DNA of 64,000 nucleotides from Owenia fusiformis. Lineage: Eukaryota; Annelida; Polychaeta; Sabellida; Oweniidae. This document shows positions 1 to 14,100 of the stretch, in pieces. The position numbers and the translations under genes are program-made. Position 1 is the first letter of the stretch. Every line of letters starts with the position of its first letter. The notes under the pieces were generated by a model. That model saw only the letters and a program-made list of their open reading frames with translations, had not been told where the DNA came from and searched no databases. Location: the NCBI GenBank assembly GCA_903813345.2, contig CAIIXF020000005.1:39125375-39189374 (forward strand), in the 5' to 3' direction.

Positions 1-760
1 ATACTATTAACCACCCCTGAAAATTTGAAATTGATCCGTCAAACAGTTAACCAGAAAACATGTAAACATGTAAACAAGACTTTACAGACAAGATTTTAGG
101 ATGGAAAATCCAAAATGGCTGCCTTGACATTTACCCAGAATGTCAAAAAACTAATCAGTTCTATATTTTCATTCTAAGAATCATCCCTGAAAATTTGAAA
201 TTGATCTACCAAACGGTTCACCTGAAAGCGCGTACACAAGACTTTACAGACAAGATTTTGGGACAGAAAATCCAAAAAATGGCTGCCTTGACATTTACGC
301 CGAATGCCAAAAAACTAATCAAATTTAGATTTTCATACTAAGAATCATCCCTGAAAATTCGAAATTGATCTACCAAACGGTTCACCTAAAAACGTGTAGA
401 CAAGACTTTACAGGCAAGATTTTAAGACGGAAAATCCAAAATGGCTGCCTTGACATTTATCCAGAATGCCAAAAAACTAATCAGATCTAGATTTTCATAC
501 TAAGAATCATCCCTGGAAATGTGAAATTGATCAACCAAACCGTTCACCTGGAATGCGTAGACAAGACTTTACAGACAAGATTTTAGGACGGAAAATCCAA
601 AGTGGCTGCCTTGACATTTACCCAGAACGCCAAGAAACTAATCAGATCTAGATTTTCATACTAAGAATCATCCCTGAAAATTTGAAATTGATCTACCTGA
701 AAACGCGTAGACAAGACTTTACAGACAAGATTTTAGGACGGAAAAATCCAAAATGGCCGA
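1..760. repeat. Satellite, ~162-bp units
   Basis: The motif ATCATCCCTGAAAATTTGAA recurs at about 11, 182, 345, 507 and 668, with spacings of 171, 163, 162 and 161 bp, and each unit also contains ACAAGACTTTACAGACAAG and AAAATGGCTGCCTTGACA. A diverged partial unit lies at about 960-1215. The array lies in what should be an intron of the thioester-protein gene, since no exon is visible below 1946. Confidence 0.85.
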
Positions 761-1225
761 CAATAAAATAAGTGCTGATGAGTTTTTGCTGATTTCCTTT
801 TACAAAATTATCACATATAGCTACTGTTAACAATAATATAGGCCTTTACAACAAAGTAAACCTGAAATGATTTATAAAGCTACTAAATAGTTAAAGTATG
901 AAAACATAAAAACACCATTCAATATGATACAAAGTATTATCGCGCGCTAACTTTTCTTAAGACATTCAAAATGGTTGACATGACTGAGCTAACAGGTCCA
1001 AAACCTAATCAGATGTAGAATGAAGTGAGCTGAACAAGATATTAAAGTGTTAAAAGCAACTGTGAAGCCGTTTTTCTTAAAGTTTGCAGACAAGGATTTT
1101 AGCATATGACTTCAAAATGGCCGACAGGAAGTAGGTATCGAGTTAATTTTTTTCATCCACATATCTGTATGCACTCATAAGTTATCCCTGAAAATTTGAA
1201 GGTGATATCTGTAGCGGTTTTGGAG

Positions 1226-1592
1226 AAAACTGCGGACGGACGGACGAACGGACGTACTCCCGCAGAGTCCTTTGTGCATTTTTTTCCTTGACGTGCTGTG
1301 CAATTAGATTAGCGGGTTGCACATTCTAGTACAGTCCACAGTGCCAAATCTGTCCAAGTTATAATGGACAATGTTAAGCATATCAAAATTGATACGGGGT
1401 GCGATTGTTCTTTATGAATGTGAGGTGCACTGGTTATGAAAACTGACCAACTTCTGGGTTGAACCACAGAAGTAGGTAAAAACCCCAGAAGGGTATATCT
1501 GAACGCATGGCGCACAGCACTAAGGACTCTGTGGGAGAGCGGACGGACGGACGGACAGACAGACAGACGGACAGACAGACGGACGGACGCGC
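1226..1592. repeat. GGAC/AGAC tetranucleotide arrays in inverted arrangement
   Basis: Two tracts (1226-1251 and 1540-1590) consist of GGAC and AGAC tetramers. The flank CCCGCAGAGTCCTTTGTGC at 1259 recurs in reverse complement near 1512-1535 (GCACTAAGGACTCTGTGGGA). Together they look like a small inverted-repeat element carrying microsatellites. Its 109-residue open frame (SVRLSVCPSVRP repeats) is a by-product of the tetramers. Confidence 0.6.
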
Positions 1593-1945
1593 CTAGGCCG
1601 ACAATATGGCCCCACACTATGTGGTGGGGACATGACAAAACTGTCTCAACAAATCTATTTTACACACACTTGAATCTTGTCGATTTACTCCAATGTTTCT
1701 CCATTCAGCTCCATTTATGACTCGATATATCATGATTAGTTGATTAGAACAATTTTTTTGATTACACAAATATCCTTAAAAATTCCATTATGTCTTTATA
1801 CTTAATCTGAATACGAATCGTTTATCTTTTAAATTGTTTACTTGATCATACCAAAATTAATAGAGCTTGATTAGGGAGGGCGACACAACCATACACAAGG
1901 GCTTGATAAAAGACCACGACATAATCAAAGCGTAAAAGTATGTAC

Positions 1946-2134
1946 CTGAATTCATAGTATTTAGAGCTTTTGTTTGTATTTCCCTGGTCAATTGATCTGT
2001 AGATTTCAAATATTTCATATACCAGAGATTCTGTGAAAATTCGAAGAAGTGTGACTCTAGTGTTCCACTGGGAATGTCTAGTAGATTGGTTGCTTCAAGG
2101 TTGTTTCCATAAAATGCAGGCCCAACAACATCAC
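1946..2134 (-). CDS. TEP-like gene exon 24: start of TED domain, thioester site lost
   Basis: The exon encodes GDVVGPAFYGNNLEATNLLD, then IPSGTLESHFFEFSQNLWYM and LKSTDQLTREIQTKAL. These align with the family block GD..GP.......L..MP.GCGEQNM......Y...YL..T.QLT.EI..KA. At the thioester position (residues 988-992) the sequence reads GTLES instead of GCGEQ, so the reactive Cys and Gln are both gone. The donor is gtacat. No further exon is visible from 1945 to 1; the gene continues past the window. Confidence 0.87.
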
Positions 2135-5100
2135 CTGCGAAATTGAAGGTTTTATTAACTTTTTAAAACAATTTTAGTCTTCTTTATATGCATCTATTAA
2201 TTATTGTGTACATATGATTTAGTTAAAACCTGTTAAAGTTTGATATGAAGTACATATTTTTTTGTAAAAATGTTGAACAATAAACTGCATAGAAAACCTA
2301 GTTTAATTGAGGAAAATACTCATATCCAGAAAGGACTGTTGATTCTTATATAATACATATTGATTATTGAAATCCCTGCATGTTCCTGTAATCGCTATGA
2401 TATCACCCCCAAAATGGTCATACCATGTCTCTTAGTTGAAAAGCTTGTTTTAAACATTTTAAGATCTGCATTGTAAAATTTGTGATACGCTAAAAATTCA
2501 AATAGTCACGAAAAACGTTATCAAATGGAGATATATGGCAAGATATATCTCCATAGTATTTATGAAGGGAGAGTAGCTTTTGTAGTGTTGTACTCTACTT
2601 GATATAAGAATAGTTTTGGACTCACCCACAACGGAAACCTTTGTGGATACCGACCCAGGCACATACAAATGATGCCTTTGCTCGGGCAAAACAAACCTCT
2701 CCGGTACTGGTATCCATAAATCTGGGATAATAATCTCACTAAATTTAACAAGATCCACAAAGTATGGAGTATGCCATGTGTTTGTAACACCATCCATCTA
2801 GAAGCAACAAATAACAAGCTACCATAATCATAAGTATTACAAAAAATGCATATTTGAATTTTTGTAATAAAGTTACATGGAATGTTTGAATAAAAAAGTA
2901 TGGGTTGAAAAGCTCATCCAAATACTTTAACTATAACATGAAATTAAAACAATTTCCCATAAGAATTACAACTTAATAATATACAATTATAAAATATTTG
3001 AGCTTTTGATAAGTCATACACCCCCTGCATGGGATGTCTTTATCATTATTATGTAAATATGTTTATATTTTAATAAATAAAAAATAAATAAATGAAATGC
3101 TTACAGAAATTTTAATTTCTCCAGAACATCCCTCTCCATTGCCAAAATCCTGTGCGTCAATGCTGAATCTGGTAACACCAATTTTTCGTGGAAGTATTGG
3201 GATATGCACAAAACGCCGTTCACCCGGTGGGAGCTTGAGCCAGGAATATTAAAATGACACAATATATTAGTACCTTTTATTGTCTGTTATTAATTTTTAA
3301 TATGATCATGAGAAATTACTGTAACTAGATAAACGGAAATTAGTTCAACAAGTTTACCATTTTATTAAAATATTTAAATTGTTTTATTCTTAGTACTATT
3401 TTACTATACTATTTTGTACTTACATATACAAGCGTCTGGACATCTTTATCAATCAAATCTGGCGAATAGTTATTTGGAAGACCATTTCCAACAGACACAA
3501 ACTTGTAATCTTCAGAAGAAGGTAAAGTAACCAAAACCTAAATAAGAAGTATATGTATATACATATTCTGTATATTCTAAACAACAGATGAGCTTCTATT
3601 TTTTGCTCTCTGTAAGGGACATATCTTTATCGCTGATTGGTCGAAATACTTTGTTTTCCACATGACTGACATAAAGAAAATGGCGGTTCAAAATTTCATA
3701 AACACGCTGCATTCTATTGTAAGTAAACAATATGCAATATATTCTACATCTAGATAAAGAAAACATGTAAGGAATATTAGAAGAAATGAGTTCTACTATG
3801 AACTACATGTATGGCGTCTTTTGAACCAAGGTATAGAACATCTCCTTACGTGTAGTTATGAAAGTAACTTACCTCTGTAGCAATATCTGAAAAACTACTC
3901 AACCATAATAGAATACCAATTTGTTCTCCCATCCTTGCAGTTTTGGGAAACTCGCATTTACTATACATACCACGTGTGACATCAACCTAAAATGGCATAA
4001 ATGAGTGACTCTATTATAATTGTTACTAAATGGTGGGCCGGGCTGTAAGAAGGGGGAGGGGTGCGTTTTGAGTACGTCTTTTGTAGGTTCAATAATATGT
4101 ATTTCAATTTCAATTTTCTTCCGTGTTTTCAATACTTTTTTGGGTTTCCATTTTTGAACTTACGTAAAAAATAACCTGTTAGCATTTTTGACAAATATTC
4201 ATAAAAACTATTTGTTTGTAATGGATGTTTACCGGATTTGTATTTAAACTACTGATTATAAATTATAAGCCACACAAACCAAGTTAATAGGTGTTTGAGT
4301 TACACCAAGTCCCTTGTCTCTGCTGACTGACAATGCAGATAGTACATATGTAAATGGCTGCATTGGTGGCGGAGCCAACGAGAAGCTTTGACCACTTGGC
4401 CTGGAAAAAATAATATAACTTTGTGCTATTTCTTTATAATATAATATTTGTGTACAAAGAAGTAAAGTAAGAAATTCTTAATAAATCGATAATAACCTAA
4501 GTAAAAGATGGCCCTTTACCAATCGGCTTGATCACTGGTACCCACCTGGTTATAAAGAAGTTACGTCTTTATAACAAAACGGATAAACTTCCGTCGAAGA
4601 CATTTTTATTTTCATCATTTTTTCCACCAAGGAGGTCGATTTGTATCCAAATATTTTATGCGTATGTTAATAGTAACATCCGGTTAATGAAAATCTAGGC
4701 AGTCACGAGCAAATATATCAATCAGCTCCAAATAATCAAATGAGTTTTCCTCACTTCAGCAACCAGAACGTTATCTGGTGAATTTCATAACGTCTTGGTT
4801 GCTTCATGTTATGGCCTATTAACGTCCTGGTTGCTGAAATGAGGAATTCTCACTTATTATTGGAGCCCTTGGATATATACTTGTAACTGATTCGCTCATC
4901 AGTGACCGGATGCTACTATTAACAAAAGGGTGAAATATTTTTATACAAATTGACCTACTTCTAGGTGAAAATGACGAAAACAAAAGTGTCCTCTGACGGA
5001 AGTTTATCCATTTTGTTAGAAAGACGTAACCAGTGTTGATTATTAGGGAGTTTAAGCTTGCATATGAAATCGAAAAGCCAACCTATACGTATTACCAATC

Positions 5101-8100
5101 GCCCATGCAAATACATCGTTTAAATATTTTCCGTTCACGTTTAGGTTGTGAAAAACATCGCAAGCTTAAAAACTCCCTGTTAAAATAACACTCCGACGGC
5201 AAAACTCATTCACGCTGTTTGAACTTGAGGATAATTATGGGAGCAGAATTGAGATGAAAAAATAGCTGCGTACTTTGTGTAGTCTGTGTTCCACATCCAT
5301 GATACATGTTCGTACTTCTCGTAGTAAGGTAAAGTCCAGTAATAGAAATCTTGTTGATGGTTCCATCTCCTCAATTCCAAGTCTGTACTTTTACCTATTG
5401 GTCCAACAAAGCAACGTGTATGTCAATACATGCATCGTGCTTTAAAATGATTCACATTTAAGATACGTGGTTTGTGATGTTTTACAAATGCTACCAACTC
5501 ATGTGTTTTTTTCTATTCATCATGAATAGAACCCGAAGCACAATTTTCTATTCATCATGAATATAACCTGAAGCACAATCCCAGAGGCACAATTTTCCAT
5601 TCATCATGAATATAACCTGAAGCACAATAGCCAATACCACAAGAGTAACAGTTACACTCTTACAACAACACAACTTGACGATATCGTCTCATTAGAGCTA
5701 TTTCGAAAAATATTGCTTGATCCTTTCGGGGTTTTTTCCTATCTCTAAAACACTTCTAATAGAATCATTTCTAATATAGATACATACATCCACTTTCATC
5801 AGCGCCATCTTTACAATCAACCTGTTTATCGCACCTTTTCTCTACCCTGTAGCAGCTTCCGTCGTAGCAAGTTAGCCAACCATTGGTAGCGTTGCATTCA
5901 CCTCGAAAACCAACCAATGGGTGATCAGAAATCGTTGTATTTTAATGTATGAAGGATATGCAATGAGTATCCAGAGTAGTATATGTGGCAAAATATTAAA
6001 TGGATAAAATAAATTGCGGATATTCCCAATTGGTCAATGTGTCAATGAATGGTTTATTTATTACTTGCTTCTTATGGAACTTATGTCTTGCATTAGTTTC
6101 CGATTCCAGAGGTGGGGAATTTAGGGTTCAACGGGAATCAAAGCAAGACAAGATTTTTTAAGTCTCTGCGTAATAGTAATCGGCGGATTGGATTTTTAAT
6201 ATTCTTACTTGGTACTGTTGTTAAATTGGCATCGGTAAACACATGGAGGCCAGCAAACTTTAAAGTGAATACATATGATATTATAATAAGAAATAACGAT
6301 GGTTGTACATTTCGACAGCTTGAAATAATTACACTTATTCGAAAGATAACATATATAATCAAATTCAATGCTATACTTATATATACCAGATTTAGTACAT
6401 GTCAGTACCATTCTTACAGTCAAGTCAAATAGATGTTGCAGACAATAGTTTTGCTGCCAAAACCTAAATTACTGTGAAATGAAGGCATTTTAATTGCCAT
6501 GGGATATTATTGATCTAAGGATGCAACTTACTACAAAAGTTGTATTTGCATCAGCACCATACGTTTGTGTTGGAAAATATACGATATCCTTCTCCCAATT
6601 CTCGCCACGAAAACTAACACTAGCACTAATGTTGGTATGGCTGTCATACGTCAAAAGTTCATCAACGATCTATAACATTGAATTTAATGGAAAAGGAACT
6701 AATAACATACCGATTATTATGTACAGGGATGCAACAATGAAATGAACATCTAGCATACTATACTCTTCAGTATATGAAAAAAAGTACAATATCAAACAAT
6801 ATAATACATTATACAATGATGTTTATAAATCAGTGGTGTCACAAGTAAATCTCATTTTGCACGTGTGACTTTTAGGATGAAAGATGGCTATATCTACAGG
6901 GTGGGCCGAAAAAAACCACCCCCCTAGCCAATATTCCTGATAAATATTCAGTTTTTAACATGCACACCACCAATGATATTCCATTTGAAAGATAATTTAA
7001 TTTGCAACAAAATGATATATAATAGAACAATTTTCAACAACCATGGCCCGAGATATAACCATTTATGTGACATGGGGGTCAAAAAACACCTTTTCAATTT
7101 TCATCGATTTCCCGAACAATAGCCTATTTTTACCAAATTTTACTATTCAGTTAAAAATTGCAACATTGTCATAAGTCTTTCTTAATTGGGTATCATATAT
7201 TGTTTTCATTCAGTTTTTGAACCACACATGCTCAATATACATGTGTATGTTTATAAAACTAATTTATTTCTTCTTCAGTCTGTCCAAATATGGCTCAATA
7301 CACCCACCCCCGGACCCATCCTCTGATTGGATTATTCGCCTCAGACGCGGAAGCCATTGGTTGATGGCATAATTGAGGGATGTATGCGGAAGTACCATTC
7401 AACTGCTAGTTATTATTTCTTTTAGTTCCTCTACATCCCAGATAGGCAGAATATCTTTAAATACTAACTGTTCTAGATGCCCCCGGGTATGGTAATCAAC
7501 ATTATTGGCATCTGGACTGCCAGTAAGCCATTTGTCTGAGCTAGAGATGGTGACATTTTGAATTTCCAAAAACATAAGAACTGTGTGATGGAACACTGTC
7601 CTATCAGAAAATAAAATTTCTTTCAAGTGTTTTTATATCCTTGAGTAGTCCTTTTTAAAACATCATTTCATTAATATTCAGAGTATATTTTTGTTCCTGG
7701 TTCAACAAAAACAGGGCCTGTACGGTCTTTCCTTTTTGGAAACACCGAGTGGACATCATTATCCTTTCAGAAAAATGTCATCTCGATTTGAGTAGCCTTT
7801 TGTTGCAAATGTCACTATTCTTGCTTACTGATATATAGAGTATGTCCTGTTTATTACATGTATAGTACTTGGGGCATTTAGAACAGTTGGAGTATGAAGA
7901 TCCCTAGCCCATCAGGGGTGTAGACAAACATAAGGAATGAATAATTAGGAGTTGGATATGGTACTTCCGCAGAGATCTATCAATTATACCAGTGGCTTTT
8001 GCGTTTTAAGTGAATAATCTGATCAGAAGATGGATGGGGGGGTCTATTGAGCCATATTTGGACAGACTGAAGAAGAAATTACTTAGTTTTATAAGCATAC

Positions 8101-11100
8101 ACATGTATATTGAGCATGTGTGGTTCAGAAACTGAATGAAAACAATATATTATACCCAATTATGAAAGACTCATGAAAATGTTGCAATTTCTAACTGAAT
8201 AGTAAAATTTGGTAGAAATGGGCAATTGTTCGCAAAATCGATGAAAATTGAAAAGGTGTTTTTTTACCCCCATGTCACATAAATGGTTATATCTCGAGCC
8301 ACGGTTGTTGAAAATTGTTCTATTATATACCATTTTGTTGCAAATTAAATTATCTTTAAAATGGTATATCATTGGTGGTGTGCATGTTAAAAAATGAATA
8401 TTTATCAGGAATATTGGCTAGGGGGGGGTTTTTTTGGCCCACCCTGTATATAGCTGTCTCTTCGTTAGTGATATGAGAAAATACAATACAATACAAGACA
8501 AGCAATCAATACAATACAATACAATACATGATAAAAGAATTATTCTATACTGGAAGGTAATTAGAATTAGATTTCGGAATGTGTTGCGAATTTATCAAAG
8601 TTTTGGATATTAGGGCTTGTTTTCCTCATGACTGATTATGCTCAAAGTATGTTTCTTTTTGCAGTATTTTCTAATGCTCTTTGGTCTATTTGTAACATTT
8701 GAGCTTACATATGCATAAAGAATTGGTACCTGATTTTTTGCATATTGCATATTATTTATAGGTCAGAGTAACTCACATCTTGTTCCGTAATGAAGTTTCT
8801 CATCCCGAGATGGTACAGGTAGTAGTTCAATGAATTGAAGGCTATGAGAGTTCCGGGGTCAGCTTCCCCTATAACTTCCACGAACGAGGGACCAAAGTCT
8901 TTACCCCAATTTATTTCAAGGTCAACCTTAACAAAAACATGTACATTGATATGAATGTTTTAATTCATTTGAAATTAATGCAACACCATGTATAATTGTT
9001 CGTTGTTCGTTACTGTTATTTTAATATATATTTTTATAGGTTCCTTTATATATAGAAGTTGAAATTTAAAAAAGAACATTTCGTAATAACTCTTACCTCA
9101 TGAAGGGCTGTCGGATCAACGTAAAAGCTTAGAGCGTCCGCGATAACCTCGCCACGTTTAACAAAGTAGGCAACCAATCTCGCACTTGGCATCATATCTC
9201 GAGAAATGGCAACTGAGAATGTCTTTTGTAATGAAGACATATGAAGCTGGTTTGAAAGTACGATGTTTCCCATGCATACAATCTAAAATACGTAATAAAA
9301 AGGACGATTTCTACCAAAAGTCTATTAATGATACAAGTGCAATGACATTCGATAACAAGTTGCTACTACAGCCCATTTCTATATAACAAAATTGTTTGCC
9401 AATTTTGTATCAATTCCCGCTTATGTAATTGCAGTAATCATGGTTATTCTCGCTGCTCCATTTAATGATTTCCAGAAATAAATGGAGAGACAATATCAAA
9501 GTATTTATTTGTTTACTTACATGGTAGAATATAGTATCTACAAAAGTGTTTGTTTTCACTGTGAAGATCATGTATGAATTCACCTACAAAATAAATTATT
9601 TTCGGTCAAGAACCAGTTTACTACTATCACAAAATGAAAGCTCCCTTCATCCTCTGTGAGACAAATAGTTGCCACGTCATTAACTGTTAACATTTCAGAA
9701 AATGAGAACCCTACATCATGAGAAATTATATGGCCTTCTATTAGCTTCACTCTAGTATGTTGAAGACAGAAAGATGTAATGAGTATCAGAATGAGTACCC
9801 TACATCGTTTTTATAAGAATGCTACAATTTTTTGAGATTTGGGTATCGGAATGAATTTGTTTAATTTGCGGCAGGATTCTCACATATGCTCTCTTATATC
9901 ACAAAATACTATATTACAATATATTTCTCATTATGTCTATATATATATATTAAAATATTTTTTCGTAATCGCCACGTGTATACATTACTTACCCTTGGTT
10001 TAGATGTAGATGACTGAACCTGGATATAGAAATTGTGCATGGAGAAAACCCTGTAAGAAGTCATCCTGATCTGTGGCAGTACCATATCATTCCCCCTATA
10101 TGTTACCTTAAACGAAACAGCATTCGAGTACAAAGTACTTTAAAGTATTGTGAAACGTGCACCGGCAAAATAATAAACTATTCTTCATATGGAGCTTGTA
10201 GTGTGACTAATGACTGATTTATTCTACCTAGGTATCATATTTTGTATTTAAACAAAAATAATACCATAATCTTACAATGAAATTAATAAGCTGATCATTT
10301 GCTCTAGGAATGACAGTAAGTGTGACAATGTTATCATCTGGAAAGGGAAGACGTTCAGTCTGTTTCCTTGAAGCGCCTCCTTCTGTTTGATAGTTCATTT
10401 GTATTTCAACATATCCAACTATTGACTGTTCTGGACGAGTACCATCTATTTGCCTTATAGCAATCTATAAAACAAAACACATAGAAAATTAAATGTAGTT
10501 GATGGAAATAAATATTGAATGAAAAACAAAGCATAATTTCAATAAAATATGGCGGATGTGGAGCGTTTATCAAATTTTAGTAATCCTATTTTCTTTTTGT
10601 ATGAGGATTATACAAATAGTGACTGCCATTGAGGGCAATAGTGTAAATTATTTCCCCGAGGGAATATCCTCTACGATGTACTATTCCCGAAGCCGCAGGC
10701 TGAGGGAATAGTACATTGTAGAGGATATTCCCAAGGGGAAATCATTTACACTATTGCTCGAAATTAGGCAGTCACTATTTGTTTTATTATATACCCTATA
10801 CTGACTCTTGTCCCGTTTCCTCGAAGGCCAAAAAGGCTTAGAAAGCCCCCTCCCCGGATCCATTGTTAGCATTATAAGCCGTGACGTCATCAGATGCTCA
10901 ACAGAAATTTTTGCCTCTGAGACTCTCACTTGACAAATTTAATCGCGTTTAACACTCGGAATAGATTATCATAACACTTGAAATTACACAGACGTATTGA
11001 GCTTTGGGAACTTTATACACGTTGCTTATATTGTATCGTTCACGCACGTCTGCCATGGTGAACGGAGTTGATTTGTGTTTGTGCTCATCCTCCATTTTTC

Positions 11101-14100
11101 TGTTTTTCGTCTGCGCAGTGATGATGCGCAGACGTTTCCAAGGGTAATAGAAGCTGTAATCGTGACGTCAGCGGGCAATAGTTCAAATGTATATTCCCGC
11201 TGACGTCACATTTGAGGGAATATAACTTTCCGAGGGAAATAGTAAATCTATTTCGGAACACGTGACTAGGTATTGACCAATCAGGATTAGTGTTACATAT
11301 TGGGTATATAATAAAATATGATATTGCCTCTTCTTGATATGTTAAGTAATTGTAATTTGAGCCAGGCCACAGGAAAAGGGGTCTTATCACAGATTTTTTC
11401 AATATTCTGATTTTTTGTTAATCTTAGAAAGCACAAAAAGACCTTTCAAATGAGCCATAGCTTATGTCTAAACAATTTTTCCTTGCATATACAGACCAAA
11501 AAGTCGGATTTGAATTTAGCACATTTTCCTCTTAATCTTGGGCACATTTTTGGCTCTGTAGCACAATTCTATTTTTGTGGTAAGACCGGTTTTCCTATGG
11601 CCAGACTCATTTATTAATATTTATCAAAATGCTAGTATAACTGGATTTTTAACTATTCTTGTGTGGTGATTATTTTTGGGGGTCTGTGATTCATATCGGC
11701 ATGTACTTACATGAACGTCAAATGGCATCTTTGGCTTGAACGTCCTGACCGTATCTTCTACGAAGAACATCTCCAAGCCATGGTTATACATGATTGTAGT
11801 GGCCTCACCCCATCTAGTCTCGTAGTAATGGTAATCATATAGCCAGGCTTTAGCCCTTAGTGCCTTTCCAGAAAGATCTACCACACCTGTTTTTCTGCTA
11901 AGCTCATCCATCGTGATCATAAAATGATATTGGTATTCGAACTGGAAAATATTTACATCATATTTGTCAAAACAGGAAAAGGATGGGTATCGATATGGCG
12001 AACTTTTTGAACACAAATTTCTCTAAAACCATTTATCAAAAATTTCTGAAAATTGTACACACTGTCAATTTAATGGTGATCTTTTAGATGGTAACAATAT
12101 AATTTGAAATATATATATATAATTTCATCTATATTGTTTTAGAAAACACATCAAACACTTGTTTTGTTCTTGGTATCACGTTTCCAGAGTGAAATGAAAC
12201 ATCTTTCCGAACCTCATTGGAACAAAACGACATAAACACAACTTGTTTAGGTATCTCAATATTGTAATTGTACAAAGGAAATTTTGGTTGATTTTAATAA
12301 AGTATCTTGTTAATGAAATAAAAGGTTTATCTTGATTTTTATCTATTATGGGGGATTTTGTTTTAATTTTTTGAATAATTTTTTTAAATCAACCAAAAAT
12401 TCCTTTGTATAACTATAATATTGAGAGGTCTAAAAACATATTGTATATGCTATTTTGTTCCAACAAGGTTCGGAAAGACATTTTATTTCATTCTCAAGAA
12501 TTGGAAGAAAGGAGCAAAAACAGTTGCACTAAAAAAGCAAAAAAATGTTAACAAAAACAGTTAAATAAAATATTTCTAAATAATTATCGCATTAAATTGT
12601 TGTCAATCAGTCAACATTACATAAAATACCGTGTTGTTTTTACAGAATGTTTTCAATGATTGGTTAAAGAGAAAACATTGTTTCTTTCAGTTCTCCATAT
12701 CGATACCACTTCTTTGTTTATATATTTAAATCAAAGTGCCGTATTGATAGATATAATTGATCAAAAACTTGATTGTCAAAAAGCATTTGGTCAATATTTT
12801 GCAGTTATTCCAACTTATATACAGTGATGTTTGAGTTAAAGGAGTAAGATACCTTTTCATATTCGTTTTGAAACATTGAAAGAATATTGCCTTTTTGAGA
12901 AAATGCAATAAGCTGTCTTATTTCTATGGGTATTCAATAAAGAAGTTAGAATTGTCACATCTAACTTACAAAGTCGTCATCCATACATGTATGACGTCAC
13001 TATAAATTATGGCTTGATTAATATACTGAAATTTTCAAACTTACATAAGGTATGGGAATGCTGAAGCCTGAATTGTCAAAGCCCTCTACTTTGAAATCAA
13101 TCGTCCCGTTTCCTTTCAAAGAAATCCAGCTTGGGTAGTAGCTATAAACATAATTAAAATCATTGACACAACAGGGAATCCAATCACATACATCCCAAAA
13201 TAAATTGCTTTTCTAGTGAAACTATAATTAGGGAAGAGAGTGACATTCAGCTTTTTTCTTTTCTTTCTTCTCCTTGGATCATGCGTTGGAATGTTGTTAG
13301 TTTTTGTTTCTTTCATATTTATGGTACACTAACTTAATCATATGTATCAAAACATTCACCTATTTGTATTTTTCTTTTTTTGATTATGATTGAATACTTC
13401 CCATGGTCATTATTGACAAATCAAGCAACCAGAATTGATTATAAGATATTGTCTTCGATGACATAGACACGAGGCAAAATGGATACATTTAAAATAATGT
13501 TTACTCACAATCCTGTAACTACTCCGGCAAGGCCATAGTCTGATGTTTTGATTGTTTGAGGCATAGTAACATTCACCACTACTCTTTCTGGCCCTTTTCA
13601 TAAAATTGAGAATCAGATTAAACGTGTTCAATAATTTTATCCTAATAAATGTGCATTGTAATTTCATTGAAGGTTCACTAATTACATGCTCATTTTAACT
13701 CATTTCTTCCTGACTGTGCTCTTTATGGTATTCAATAGGACTACCAGACAGCCACTAAAATATTATAAATAGTAACTTTTTAAAATTTGTTTCTTGAATG
13801 ATAAAGAATAATATTCTAAATTATGGAGAAAATTTACAATCAGTAATTCTCTGTTCAGAATGAGCTACAGACTATTTAAATGGCTATCCGGGGTACTAAC
13901 TATATATGTTACTTACAGGCTTCAACTGCGTATATATTTTTTGTGTAGACATGTCCCTAAAAATACAAATACATAATAAGTAGTAATGCAAACTAGATAT
14001 AGATGACCACCTCTGCACTAAGGTTCAAATATACGATTGGAAAGCTTAGATTGTCCGTTTTAAGAATCTGACCTCCATTTGAATTTTTAGTGAACGCAAA

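Noticed and set aside
1309-1638. 109-residue minus-strand frame with RLSVCPSVRP repeats
   Set aside because: It is the translation of GGAC/AGAC tetranucleotide repeats and has no intron-exon context.
5510-5632. CRISPR-like short repeats
   Set aside because: Only three units, spacers share sequence, and the context is an intron of an animal gene.
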